Positions 24,067-30,943 of a stretch of DNA of 31,720 nucleotides are shown piece after piece (the stretch's first letter is position 1; every line of letters begins with the position of its first letter). Source of the DNA: Kitasatospora sp040298565. Its GTDB lineage: Bacteria; Actinomycetota; Actinomycetes; Streptomycetales; Streptomycetaceae. The notes under the pieces are model-generated. The model saw only the letters and a list, made by a program, of their open reading frames with translations. It searched no databases and was not told the DNA's origin. The stretch spans positions 1-31,720 of the forward strand of contig NZ_JBEPAK010000057.1 of NCBI RefSeq assembly GCF_040298565.1. Direction: 5' to 3'. The position numbers and the translations under genes are program-made.

Positions 24067-24591
24067 GTGCGAGTGATGATCAGGGCCCCCAGGGCCGAGG
24101 ACGAGGTTCTGTACGCGGAGGCGGTCCGCCGGTCCGCCGAGCACATCGGACGGTGGAACCCGGTCGAGCCGGACGGGCTGCCGGAACTGCTGGAGCGCCA
24201 GGGGCCGGGCCTGCGCACCTTCATGATCTTCGACCGGGACTCCGGGGGGCTGGTCGGCAAGGTGAACGTCGCCAACATCGTGATGGGCCGGTTCTGCAAC
24301 GGCGCGCTGGGCTACGACTCGTACCTGCCGTTCGCGGGCACCGGGCGGATGACCGAAGGCCTGCGGCTGGTCGTGGAGCGCTGCTTCGCCGCCCAGTCGG
24401 CCGGCGGGCTGGGCCTGCACCGGCTGGAGATCAACGTGCAGCCCGAGAACCAGCGCTCGATCGCGATGGCCAAGCGGCTGGGCTTCCGGCACGAGGGCTT
24501 CACCCCCCGGATGCTGTTCCTCCAGGGGGACTGGCGCGACCACGAGCGCTTCGCGCTGACCGCCGAGGAATGGCCGGGCGCCGCGGTATGA
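24049..24591 (+). CDS. GNAT-family N-acetyltransferase (RimJ/RimL-like)
   Basis: 180-residue acetyltransferase of the RimJ/RimL/SpeG-like GNAT branch: IRAPRAEDEVLYAEAVRRS opening, MIFDRDSGGLVGKVNVANIV core strands, the acetyl-CoA loop in LPFAGTGRMTEGLRLV, and EINVQPENQRSIAMAKRLGF followed by an aromatic/acidic C-terminus. Possible substrates are protein N-termini or small amines; none can be read here. The start is uncertain: ATGs at 24031 and 24049 sit in an 18-bp duplication, and 24076 is a third in-frame candidate. I prefer 24049 because the ffh terminator occupies the ribosome-binding region of 24031 and GATGAT lies 6 nt before 24049. It lies directly after ffh. Confidence 0.8.
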   Translation: MSDDVGVRVMIRAPRAEDEVLYAEAVRRSAEHIGRWNPVEPDGLPELLERQGPGLRTFMIFDRDSGGLVGKVNVANIVMGRFCNGALGYDSYLPFAGTGRMTEGLRLVVERCFAAQSAGGLGLHRLEINVQPENQRSIAMAKRLGFRHEGFTPRMLFLQGDWRDHERFALTAEEWPGAAV

Positions 24592-24595
24592 CCTG

Positions 24596-24663
24596 CTGAC
24601 CGCCTGCTGTCCGCCGGACTGCCCGCCGGACTGACCGCCTGACTGACCGCCGGACTGACCGCC
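24596..24663. repeat. Tandem repeat, ~5.7 x 12 bp
   Basis: Units of CTGACCGCCGGA with variants, starting at 24596 (11 nt), 24607, 24619, 24631, 24643 and 24655 (9 nt). It begins 4 nt after the acetyltransferase stop. Confidence 0.85.
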
Positions 24664-24735
24664 TCCGGGCTCGGCGCGAGGGGTTCGGCGCTTCGGCGTT
24701 CCGGCGGCCCGCGCGGCAGTGGTTCCGCGCCGCGG

Positions 24736-24790
24736 CCGGACGGTCGCCGCACGGCCGCCGGACGGCCGCCGGACGGTCGCCGGACGGCCG
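24736..24790. repeat. Tandem repeat, 5 x 11 bp
   Basis: Five contiguous 11-bp units, CCGGACGGTCG or CCGGACGGCCG (second unit CCGCACGGCCG), at 24736, 24747, 24758, 24769 and 24780. The period is close to one helical turn, and the array ends 30 bp before the ftsH -35. Confidence 0.85.
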
Positions 24791-24820
24791 CCGTGCGGGC
24801 GGTCGGGCCCGGCGTTGCGG

Positions 24821-24857
24821 TTGGCTCGTCCGAGCACCTGTCCGTATCGTCCGGTGG
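24821..24857 (+). promoter_or_regulatory. Promoter for a probable leaderless ftsH mRNA
   Basis: TTGGCT (24821-24826), 18-bp spacer, TATCGT (24845-24850), then 7 nt to GTG 24858. No SD. The best supported of the four leaderless candidates in the window. Confidence 0.6.
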
Positions 24858-26780
24858 GTGACCGAACCCGCCCCGCCGCGCCAGACCCCCGACCAGCCCT
24901 GGCGGTCCGAGGGCGCCCCGCCCCCGCCGCCGCCCCGCCGCCGGATGCCCGGCGGCTGGACGGGCCTCATCCTCACCGCGCTCGTGGTGTTCCTGATCTC
25001 CGACCTGCTGCTGTCCTTCTTCGGCAACGAGGGCGCCACCACGATCTCGTACACCGAGTTCAACAACCAGTTGAACAAGGGCAACATCACCAAGATCTAC
25101 TCCAAGGGCGACGCGATCGAGGGCACCCTCAAGAGCGCCCAGCCCAAACCGGACGGCGGCAAGGGCGACTACACCGAGTTCGCCACCCAGCGCCCCTCGT
25201 TCGCGGGCGACAACCTGTGGACCACCCTGCAGCAGCAGGGCGTCGAGGTGACCGCCACCTCGCCGGTGCAGCAGCGCAGCTTCCTCACCAACCTGCTGCT
25301 CTCGCTCGCCCCGATGCTGCTGCTGGTCTTCGTCTGGGTGCTGCTCGCCCGCCGGATGGCCGGCGGCCTCGGCGCCGGACCGCTCGGCCGCAAGGCCCCG
25401 CCCAAGCCGGTCACCGCCGACCAGGGCAAGCGCACCACCTTCGCCGACGTGGCCGGCATCGACGAGGTGGAGGCCGAACTCACCGAGGTGGTCGACTACC
25501 TGAAGAACCCCGACCGGTACCGCAGGCTCGGCGCCAAGATGCCGCGCGGCGTGCTGCTCAGCGGCCCGCCCGGAACCGGCAAGACCCTGCTGGCCCGGGC
25601 CGTCGCCGGCGAGGCGGACGTGCCGTTCTTCTCCGCCTCCGCCTCCGAGTTCATCGAGATGATCGTCGGCGTCGGCGCCAGCCGGGTGCGCGAACTGTTC
25701 GCCGAGGCGCGCAAGGTCGCCCCCGCGATCATCTTCATCGACGAGATCGACACCATCGGCCGCCAGCGCGGCGCCGGCGGCGGCATGGGCGGGCACGACG
25801 AGCGCGAGCAGACGCTCAACCAGATCCTCACCGAGATGGACGGCTTCACCGGCTCCGAGGGCGTCATCGTGATCGCCGCGACCAACCGGGCGGACGTGCT
25901 CGACCCGGCGCTGCTGCGCCCCGGCCGCTTCGACCGGCGGATCACCGTCAGCCCGCCCGACCGGGAGGGCCGCGCGGCGATCCTGCGCATCCACACCCGG
26001 ACCGTCCCGCTGGCCGGCGGCACCGACCTCGCCCAACTGGCCAAGATCACCCCCGGGATGACCGGCGCCGAACTCGCCAACCTGGTCAACGAGGCCGCCC
26101 TGCTGGCCGTCAAGCGCCAGCAGGACGCGGTCAGCGAGCGGGACCTCTCGGACGCCCTGGAGAAGGTCCAGCTCGGCGCCGTGCGGCCGCTGGTGATGCC
26201 CCAGGAGGAGCGCGAGCGGACGGCGTACCACGAGAGCGGGCACGCGCTGCTGGGCATGCTCCAGCCGGGCGCGGACCCGGTCCGCAAGATCACCATCGTG
26301 CCGCGCGGCCGCGCCCTCGGCGTCACCCTCTCCACCCCGGAGAACGACCGCTACTCGTACACCGAGCCCTACCTGCGCGGCCGGATCATCGGCGCGCTCG
26401 GCGGGATGGCGGCCGAGCAGGTGGTCTACGGGGTGATCACCACCGGCGCGGAGAGCGACCTGGAGCAGGTCACCAACATCGCGCGCGGAATGGCCGGACG
26501 CTGGGGGATGAGCGAGCGGGTCGGGCGGCTCACCGCCGTACCCGCGGACCCGCAGGGCGCGTACGGGCTGTCGGCCGCCCCGACCACGCTGGACGCGGTG
26601 GACGAGGAGGCCCGGCGGATCGTCGCCGAGTGCTACGAGGACGCGGTGCGGCTGCTGACCGAGCAGCGGCACCGGCTCGACGCGCTGGCGGCGGCGCTGC
26701 TGGAGGCCGAGACGCTGGACGAGGAGGAGGCCTACCGGGCGGCGGGGGTGCCGAGGAAGGCGTCCGACCCGGAGGCGTGA
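24858..26780 (+). CDS. ftsH: ATP-dependent zinc metalloprotease FtsH
   Basis: 640-residue membrane AAA+ protease that degrades misfolded or regulated membrane and cytoplasmic proteins. Pro-rich N-terminus (1-30), helix 1 (~35-55, LILTALVVFLISDLLLSFF), a periplasmic domain, helix 2 (~142-165), AAA+ module with Walker A GPPGTGKT (~236), Walker B IIFIDEID and the SRH ending RPGRFDRRI, then the protease domain with HESGH (458-462) and the third zinc ligand in TTGAESDLEQ. Catalytic residues look intact. Streptomyces often has a second FtsH elsewhere, so this may be one of two paralogues. GTG 24858 is set by the -10 hexamer 7 nt upstream. It ends at a terminator. Confidence 0.95.
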   Translation: MTEPAPPRQTPDQPWRSEGAPPPPPPRRRMPGGWTGLILTALVVFLISDLLLSFFGNEGATTISYTEFNNQLNKGNITKIYSKGDAIEGTLKSAQPKPDGGKGDYTEFATQRPSFAGDNLWTTLQQQGVEVTATSPVQQRSFLTNLLLSLAPMLLLVFVWVLLARRMAGGLGAGPLGRKAPPKPVTADQGKRTTFADVAGIDEVEAELTEVVDYLKNPDRYRRLGAKMPRGVLLSGPPGTGKTLLARAVAGEADVPFFSASASEFIEMIVGVGASRVRELFAEARKVAPAIIFIDEIDTIGRQRGAGGGMGGHDEREQTLNQILTEMDGFTGSEGVIVIAATNRADVLDPALLRPGRFDRRITVSPPDREGRAAILRIHTRTVPLAGGTDLAQLAKITPGMTGAELANLVNEAALLAVKRQQDAVSERDLSDALEKVQLGAVRPLVMPQEERERTAYHESGHALLGMLQPGADPVRKITIVPRGRALGVTLSTPENDRYSYTEPYLRGRIIGALGGMAAEQVVYGVITTGAESDLEQVTNIARGMAGRWGMSERVGRLTAVPADPQGAYGLSAAPTTLDAVDEEARRIVAECYEDAVRLLTEQRHRLDALAAALLEAETLDEEEAYRAAGVPRKASDPEA

Positions 26781-26810
26781 ACCGGATGCCTGAGCCGGAG
26801 GCGTGAACCG
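26769..26810 (+). repeat. 16-bp direct repeat spanning the ftsH stop codon
   Basis: CCGGAGGCGTGAACCG at 26769-26784 (containing the ftsH TGA) recurs at 26795-26810, each copy followed shortly by ATGCC. It looks like a local duplication of the gene end. Confidence 0.7.
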
Positions 26811-26817
26811 ATGCCCT

Positions 26818-26853
26818 GGGGCGCTCGCCATCGCGGCGGGCGCCCCCGGTTTT
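26818..26853 (+). terminator. Intrinsic terminator of ftsH
   Basis: 12-bp stem (26818-26829 with 26835-26846, one G-U pair), 5-nt loop ATCGC, then CGG and a TTTT run (26850-26853). One of the two hairpins in the window with a real T-tract. Confidence 0.85.
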
Positions 26854-27006
26854 CGTCGGTCCGGCGACTCGGGCGATCCCGGTTCCGTCGGTCCGGGCGG
26901 CCGGGCGGCCGGGTTACTCGGGCGGTCCGAGCGGTGGGGCGGCGGACGGGTCCGCCGGTCGCCGCCCGTTGCCGGGGGCGCCCGGGGCCGGGACGGGTCG
27001 CCCCTG

Positions 27007-27831
27007 CTACCGGGGGCGCTCGGCGATCAGGTAGCGGAAGAGGTTCTCCATCCGGACCGTGCCGTCCGGGCGCAGGTACGGCTGCAACGCCTCCTCCAGC
27101 TCCTTGGCCACCAGCGAGGCGCCGGAGAACTCCTCGGCCGCCTCGAACACCCCGGTGGAGAGCAGGCCGCGGACCGCGCTGTCGAGGTCCGGGTACGCGA
27201 AGGGGCAGCTCACCCGCCCGCTGCCGGCCGGGCGCAGGCCGGCCGGAGCGAGCAGGTCCTCCAGCGCGCCGGGCGCGCTCAGCTCGAACGGGTCCCGCGC
27301 GGTCGTCCGTCCGGCCCTGCGGCGGGCCACGTCGAGCACCGGGGCGCTCTGGCAGCGCTCCGGCGGCCCCCAGGCGGCGAGCACCACGTGGCCGCCCGGG
27401 AGCGTGAGCCGGGCCGCCTCCGCGACCACCTGGCCGGGCGCGGCGGCGCCGGGCAGCTGCTCGAAAACCGTCACCAGCGAATGGGCCGAGCGGGGGACGG
27501 CGGCGGTCGGCCGGGCCCCCGCGCACACCCGCAGCCGACGGCCGCGGGCCAGCTCGCGCAGCTCGTCCCGCGGCTCCTGGCCGGCGACCTGCGCGCCCCG
27601 TCCGGCCGCGAGCAGCAGGGCCAGTCCGGACCGGCAGCCGAGCCCCAGCACACTGCTCGCCGGGCCGACCTCCAAGCGGTCGTACACCGCCTCGTAGAGC
27701 GGTACCAGCATGCGTTCCTGGATCTCCGCCCAGTCGCGCGCCCGCGCGGGCGCGGCGGCCCCGGGCTGCGGGTGGTGCGGTCGTGCGCCCGCTGGTCGTA
27801 CGGTCGTGCCGGTCGTCCGAGCTGAAGCCAT
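27007..27831 (-). CDS. Class I SAM-dependent methyltransferase
   Basis: 274 residues. A disordered Pro/Ala/Arg-rich N-terminus (1-33) precedes a class I fold: motif I VLGLGCRSG (61-69, a variant of LDxGCGxG with Arg-Ser in the glycine loop), acidic motif VAGQEPRDEL, and post-motif LTLPGGHVVLAAWGPPE typical of UbiE/type-11 methyltransferases. The C-terminal region (RMENLFRYLIAERPR) resembles the end of Streptomyces paralogues. Substrate unknown. ATG (complement of 27829-27831) has GGAGG 6 nt upstream. Divergent from proS across 212 bp and convergent with ftsH. Confidence 0.8.
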   Translation of the reverse strand: MASARTTGTTVRPAGARPHHPQPGAAAPARARDWAEIQERMLVPLYEAVYDRLEVGPASSVLGLGCRSGLALLLAAGRGAQVAGQEPRDELRELARGRRLRVCAGARPTAAVPRSAHSLVTVFEQLPGAAAPGQVVAEAARLTLPGGHVVLAAWGPPERCQSAPVLDVARRRAGRTTARDPFELSAPGALEDLLAPAGLRPAGSGRVSCPFAYPDLDSAVRGLLSTGVFEAAEEFSGASLVAKELEEALQPYLRPDGTVRMENLFRYLIAERPR

Positions 27832-28030
27832 CGCGGCCTCCCATCCGGTCCTTCGGTGTCCTGCTACGGCTCCCCCAAAGTCCCGCCCCACTCCAGCCAA
27901 CAGCGGGTCGGGCCCGGCGTCCAGAGGGGTGCAGGGTGGTGCGCGCGGGTCGCGGTCGTGCGCCCCCTGCGGAGGCCGTGCCCGCTGACGCGGGTGTGAT
28001 ACCGATTCGAAACCGGGGGGCCGTGCCCCG

Positions 28031-28043
28031 TACCATTCGGGCC
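28031..28043 (+). promoter_or_regulatory. -10 element for a probable leaderless proS mRNA
   Basis: TACCAT (28031-28036) ends 7 nt before ATG 28044, with no SD. A possible -35, TTCGAA (28006-28011), leaves a long 19-bp spacer. Confidence 0.5.
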
Positions 28044-29456
28044 ATGGCTAAGGCACCCGTTCTCACCCCCCAGGCGGAAGACTTCCCCCGCTGGTACCAG
28101 GACCTCATCAACAAGGCTGAGCTGGCCGACAACGGTCCGGTGCGCGGCACCATGGTCATCCGGCCGTACGGCTACGGCCTGTGGGAGCGGATGCAGCAGG
28201 AGATGGACGCGCGCATCAAGAAGGCGGGCGCGCAGAACGCCTACTTCCCGATGTTCATCCCGCAGTCCTACCTGACCAGGGAAGCCGAGCACGTCGAGGG
28301 CTTCTCGCCCGAGCTCGCGGTCGTCACCCACGGCGGCGGCAAGCAGCTGGAGGAGCCGGTCGTGGTCCGGCCGACCTCCGAGACGATCATCAACGAGTAC
28401 TTCTCCAAGTGGGTGCAGAGCCACCGCGACCTGCCGCTGCTGATCAACCAGTGGGCCAACGTGGTCCGCTGGGAGCTGCGTCCGCGCGTCTTCCTGCGCA
28501 CCACCGAGTTCCTCTGGCAGGAGGGCCACACCGCCCACGCCACCTACGAGGACGCCCGCGCGTACGCGTCGATGATCCACACCCAGGTCTACGGCGACTT
28601 CATGACCAACGTGCTCGGCATCGACGTCGTGCTCGGCCGCAAGACCGCCAAGGAGCGCTTCGCCGGCGCCATCAACACCCTCACCCTGGAGGGCATGATG
28701 GGCGACGGCAAGGCGCTGCAGATGGGCACCAGCCACGAGCTGGGCCAGAACTTCGCCAAGGCGTTCAACACCACCTACCAGCTGCAGGGCGCCGAGCGCG
28801 AGCACGTCTGGCAGACCTCCTGGGGCGTCTCCACCCGCATGGTCGGCGGCCTGATCATGTCCCACGGCGACGACAACGGCCTGCGGGTTCCGCCCCGCCT
28901 GGCCGCCGTCCAGGCCGTCGTGCTGGCCATCAAGGGCGACGACGCCGTCATCGCCAAGGTCCGCGAGATCGGGGCCGCGCTGGAGGCGGCCGGCGTCCGG
29001 ACCGTCGTCGACGACCGCACCGACACCCCGTTCGGCCGCCGCGCCGTCGACTGGGAGCTCAAGGGCGTTCCGCTGCGCATCGAGGTCGGCCCGCGCGACC
29101 TCGAGAACGGCACCGCGATGCTGGCCCGCCGCATCCCGGGCGGCAAGGAGCCGGTCTCCATCGACGCCCTGGCCGCGCTCCTGCCGGGCATCCTGGAGGA
29201 GGACCAGGCGCTGCTGCTCCGCCAGTCCCGCGAGCGCCGCGAGGCCCGCACGGTGGACGTCAAGACGCTCGACGAGGCCGTCGAGGCGGCCGCGACCGGC
29301 TGGGGCCGGATCTCCTGGGCCGACCTCGGCCCGGAGGGCGAGGCCAAGCTGGCCGAGCAGGGCGTCACGGTGCGCTGCATCGTCGCGGCCGACGGCTCGG
29401 TGCCGCAGGCGGACGACCAGGACGGCAATATCGCGATCGTCGCGCGTGCGTACTGA
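28044..29456 (+). CDS. proS: Prolyl-tRNA synthetase, archaeal/eukaryal type
   Basis: Class II synthetase charging tRNA-Pro. At 470 residues it lacks the ~180-residue editing insertion of the standard bacterial ProRS and matches the archaeal/eukaryal type: DFPRWYQDLINKAELAD, VRGTMVIRPYGYGLWERMQ, motif 2 around RPRVFLRTTEFLWQEGHTAH, GRKTAKERFAGAINTLTLEG, GTSHELGQNFAKAFN, QTSWGVSTRMVGGLIMSHGD (motif 3 region), then the anticodon domain and a C-terminal extension ending IVARAY. Only one cysteine is left in the C-terminal domain, so the Cys4 zinc site of archaeal enzymes is absent. S. coelicolor has a ~567-residue bacterial-type ProRS elsewhere (memory), so this may be a second copy. Codon bias matches its neighbours. 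Confidence 0.93.
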   Translation: MAKAPVLTPQAEDFPRWYQDLINKAELADNGPVRGTMVIRPYGYGLWERMQQEMDARIKKAGAQNAYFPMFIPQSYLTREAEHVEGFSPELAVVTHGGGKQLEEPVVVRPTSETIINEYFSKWVQSHRDLPLLINQWANVVRWELRPRVFLRTTEFLWQEGHTAHATYEDARAYASMIHTQVYGDFMTNVLGIDVVLGRKTAKERFAGAINTLTLEGMMGDGKALQMGTSHELGQNFAKAFNTTYQLQGAEREHVWQTSWGVSTRMVGGLIMSHGDDNGLRVPPRLAAVQAVVLAIKGDDAVIAKVREIGAALEAAGVRTVVDDRTDTPFGRRAVDWELKGVPLRIEVGPRDLENGTAMLARRIPGGKEPVSIDALAALLPGILEEDQALLLRQSRERREARTVDVKTLDEAVEAAATGWGRISWADLGPEGEAKLAEQGVTVRCIVAADGSVPQADDQDGNIAIVARAY

Positions 29457-29603
29457 TGCCCGTTACCGACAGGTGATGACCGTCCGCGGCAACATTTGCC
29501 CGGAATGCGGATGGGTAAGAATCCGGTAACTCTGCCGGGTGACCGCCGACCGTCAACATCCCTACTGGTCAGTCAACTGCCGGTATTAACGGAATAGCGG
29601 TAC

Positions 29604-29654
29604 GGTGTACGGCCCGTGGCCCTGTCAACTCGACGGGTCCACGGGCCGTACGTC
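29604..29654 (+). promoter_or_regulatory. Large hairpin in the proS / SprT-like gene leader
   Basis: A perfect 13-bp inverted repeat (29607-29619 with 29639-29651) continues inward, after one C/T mismatch, with 6 bp (29621-29626 with 29632-29637, one G-U), and outward with 3 bp (29604-29606 with 29652-29654). That is ~22 bp in all, with a 5-nt loop AACTC. It lies 150 nt after proS and ~200 nt before the next gene. There is no T-tract; it could be a terminator, leader structure or small-RNA element. Confidence 0.7.
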
Positions 29655-29779
29655 CTGGGGGCGACAGCCCGCCCCTGGGCGGAATTCAGGAGGCCCGCCG
29701 ACTCTGCGACGGGCCGAAACCGGCAGGGGGTTGGTCTTGCGTCGGATCCGGAACGCGCAATTCGCGCACAGTCGCGCAT

Positions 29780-29808
29780 TCCTGGGAGTTCCCTGGGAAT
29801 TCCAGGAG
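29780..29808 (+). promoter_or_regulatory. Hairpin occluding the leader-ORF ribosome binding site
   Basis: TCCTGG (29780-29785) pairs with CCAGGA (29802-29807); between them TTCC (29789-29792) pairs with GGAA (29796-29799). The outer 3' arm contains most of the SD AGGAG (29804-29808) that serves ATG 29818. GGAATTCC (29796-29803) offers an alternative fold. Confidence 0.5.
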
Positions 29809-29817
29809 AACGGGAAC

Positions 29818-29859
29818 ATGCGGAACATCGGCTCGCTCTGCATCGTTGGTCTAGCGTGA
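29818..29859 (+). CDS. Putative 13-residue leader peptide
   Basis: ATG 29818 has the best SD in this gap (AGGAG 29804-29808, 9 nt away) and encodes MRNIGSLCIVGLA. Its TGA (29857-29859) overlaps the GTG (29856) of the SprT-like gene as GTGA. The downstream start lacks its own SD, so translational coupling is likely. A longer in-frame version from TTG 29737 (41 codons; GGGGG upstream) is possible. No protein evidence can be seen here. Confidence 0.5.
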   Translation: MRNIGSLCIVGLA

Positions 29860-30434
29860 GCACGACACAGCCCCTCGTCCTCGCGGCCGAACTGGCCGCC
29901 GCCTGGAGCGACATCCAGGCCTACCACCAGGACCTCCCGGACCTGGCCTCGCCCGAGGCCCTGATCGGCGAGTCCTCCTCGGCCTGTGGCACGCGGCTCG
30001 GTTTCGAGCGGCTCCTCCACGAGGCTGCCCACGGCCTGGCCGCGGCCCGGGACATCCGGGACACCTCGCGCGCCGGCCGCTACCACAACCGGCGCTTCCT
30101 GATGCTCGCCTCCGAGCTGGGCCTGGCCCACCCGGTCGAGCCGCACGCGAGCAGCGGCTTCTCCCAGGTGACCATGCTCAAGGAGACGCAGGAACGCTAC
30201 GCCGAGACCATCGAGCGCCTGGACCGCGCCCTCGGCGCCCACCAGGAGGCGGTGGCCGGCGACGGCGCCAACCGTGCCTTCCGCGGCCCGGCCGCCCGGC
30301 ACGGATCCTCCGGCGGCGGCGTCCGGGTCAAGGCGGTCTGCGGCTGCGGTCGCAACGTCCGGGTCGTGCCGTCCGTGCTGGCGCAGGCGTCCATCGTCTG
30401 CGGCGCGTGCCAGCAGCCGTTCAAGATCGCGTAA
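29856..30434 (+). CDS. SprT-like putative zinc metallopeptidase with C-terminal zinc ribbon
   Basis: 192 residues. A zincin motif HEAAH (55-59) is followed 17 residues later by a third possible zinc ligand, His77 in GRYHNRRF, the H-x-x-x-F arrangement seen in SprT/Spartan-type proteases. The C-terminal 32 residues form a zinc ribbon with Cys162, 164, 182 and 185 (VCGCGRN ... VCGACQQPF), also a SprT feature. Between them lie a helical segment (MLKETQERYAETIERLDRAL) and a flexible Gly/Ala linker. Spartan-type proteins act on DNA-protein crosslinks; that role here is inference. It is shorter N-terminally than SprT. GTG 29856 overlaps the leader-peptide stop; no other supported start precedes STTQPLVLAAEL. 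Confidence 0.65.
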   Translation: MSTTQPLVLAAELAAAWSDIQAYHQDLPDLASPEALIGESSSACGTRLGFERLLHEAAHGLAAARDIRDTSRAGRYHNRRFLMLASELGLAHPVEPHASSGFSQVTMLKETQERYAETIERLDRALGAHQEAVAGDGANRAFRGPAARHGSSGGGVRVKAVCGCGRNVRVVPSVLAQASIVCGACQQPFKIA

Positions 30435-30455
30435 TCGGGCGACCGGACCGGTCGG

Positions 30456-30473
30456 CGACTGTGCGGGCAGTCG
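30456..30473 (+). terminator. Weak hairpin after the SprT-like gene
   Basis: CGACTG (30456-30461) / CAGTCG (30468-30473), 6 bp with a 6-nt loop, 21 nt after the stop. No T-tract. GACCGG-A-CCGGTC lies just before it. Confidence 0.35.
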
Positions 30474-30477
30474 GCGC

Positions 30478-30556
30478 GACCGGGCGGTCGGTGGCCGAGC
30501 GGTTGGTGATCGAGCGGTCGGCGTGACCGGGCGGTCGGTGATCGAGCGGCCGGTGG
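30478..30556. repeat. Degenerate tandem repeat, 5 x ~16 bp
   Basis: Units starting at 30478, 30494 (15 bp), 30509, 30525 and 30541; units 1 and 4 are identical (GACCGGGCGGTCGGTG) and units 3 and 5 share ATCGAGCGG. It lies in the 509-bp gap (30435-30943) before rpsP, which otherwise shows no gene I can support. Confidence 0.7.
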
Positions 30557-30802
30557 TCGGATGTCGCGGCGGTCGAGGCATAGCGGTGATCGGCGTCGGT
30601 AAGGCTGTGGCTGACCGGGAGCGGGGGCTCCCGGTCGAGCCCTGAACGTCGTGCATCCCGAGCCGTGAGGCCGTGAGCGGCTTCGCCGTGCGCCCCGGTG
30701 GTCGGTCCCGGAGTGCCCGAGCGGGTTCCGTCCGCGGTGGCCGAGCGGTGGCCGGGTGCTGACCAGGCGCTGACCGGGTGAAGAGCGTTCCCGCCGATAT
30801 GG

Positions 30803-30858
30803 CAGAATGGACAGCTGAGTACTCGGCAGCCGGGCAGGACCCCTCTCTCCTACGGCTG
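30803..30858 (+). promoter_or_regulatory. Candidate rpsP promoter and leader stem
   Basis: CAGAAT (30803-30808) in an AT-richer patch may be the rpsP -10, though no good -35 is seen. Downstream, CAGCCG (30827-30832) can pair with CGGCTG (30853-30858) across a pyrimidine-rich loop. This would leave a ~130-nt leader to the GTG at 30944, long enough for ribosomal-protein regulation. Confidence 0.3.
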
Positions 30859-30943
30859 GCGTGTCCCTTGAACGCCCCGCCCCGCAACCCCACGCGGACG
30901 GCGCGGACGCTCACCCACGTCAACACCAGGAGAATCCACTCCC

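Noticed and set aside
19573..24837. Very long open frame on the minus strand opposite glnD, ffh and the GNAT gene
   Set aside because: Same reasoning; it even reads through the 12-bp array as repeated GGQS, which is typical of non-coding GC-rich frames.
28006..28043. T-box riboswitch upstream of proS
   Set aside because: A -10 hexamer sits 7 nt before the ATG, leaving no leader, and no T-box core sequence is present.
29605..29817. 84-codon frame ending in the leader peptide
   Set aside because: It would translate the 22-bp hairpin and has no SD at its start; only the last 13 codons have a strong SD.
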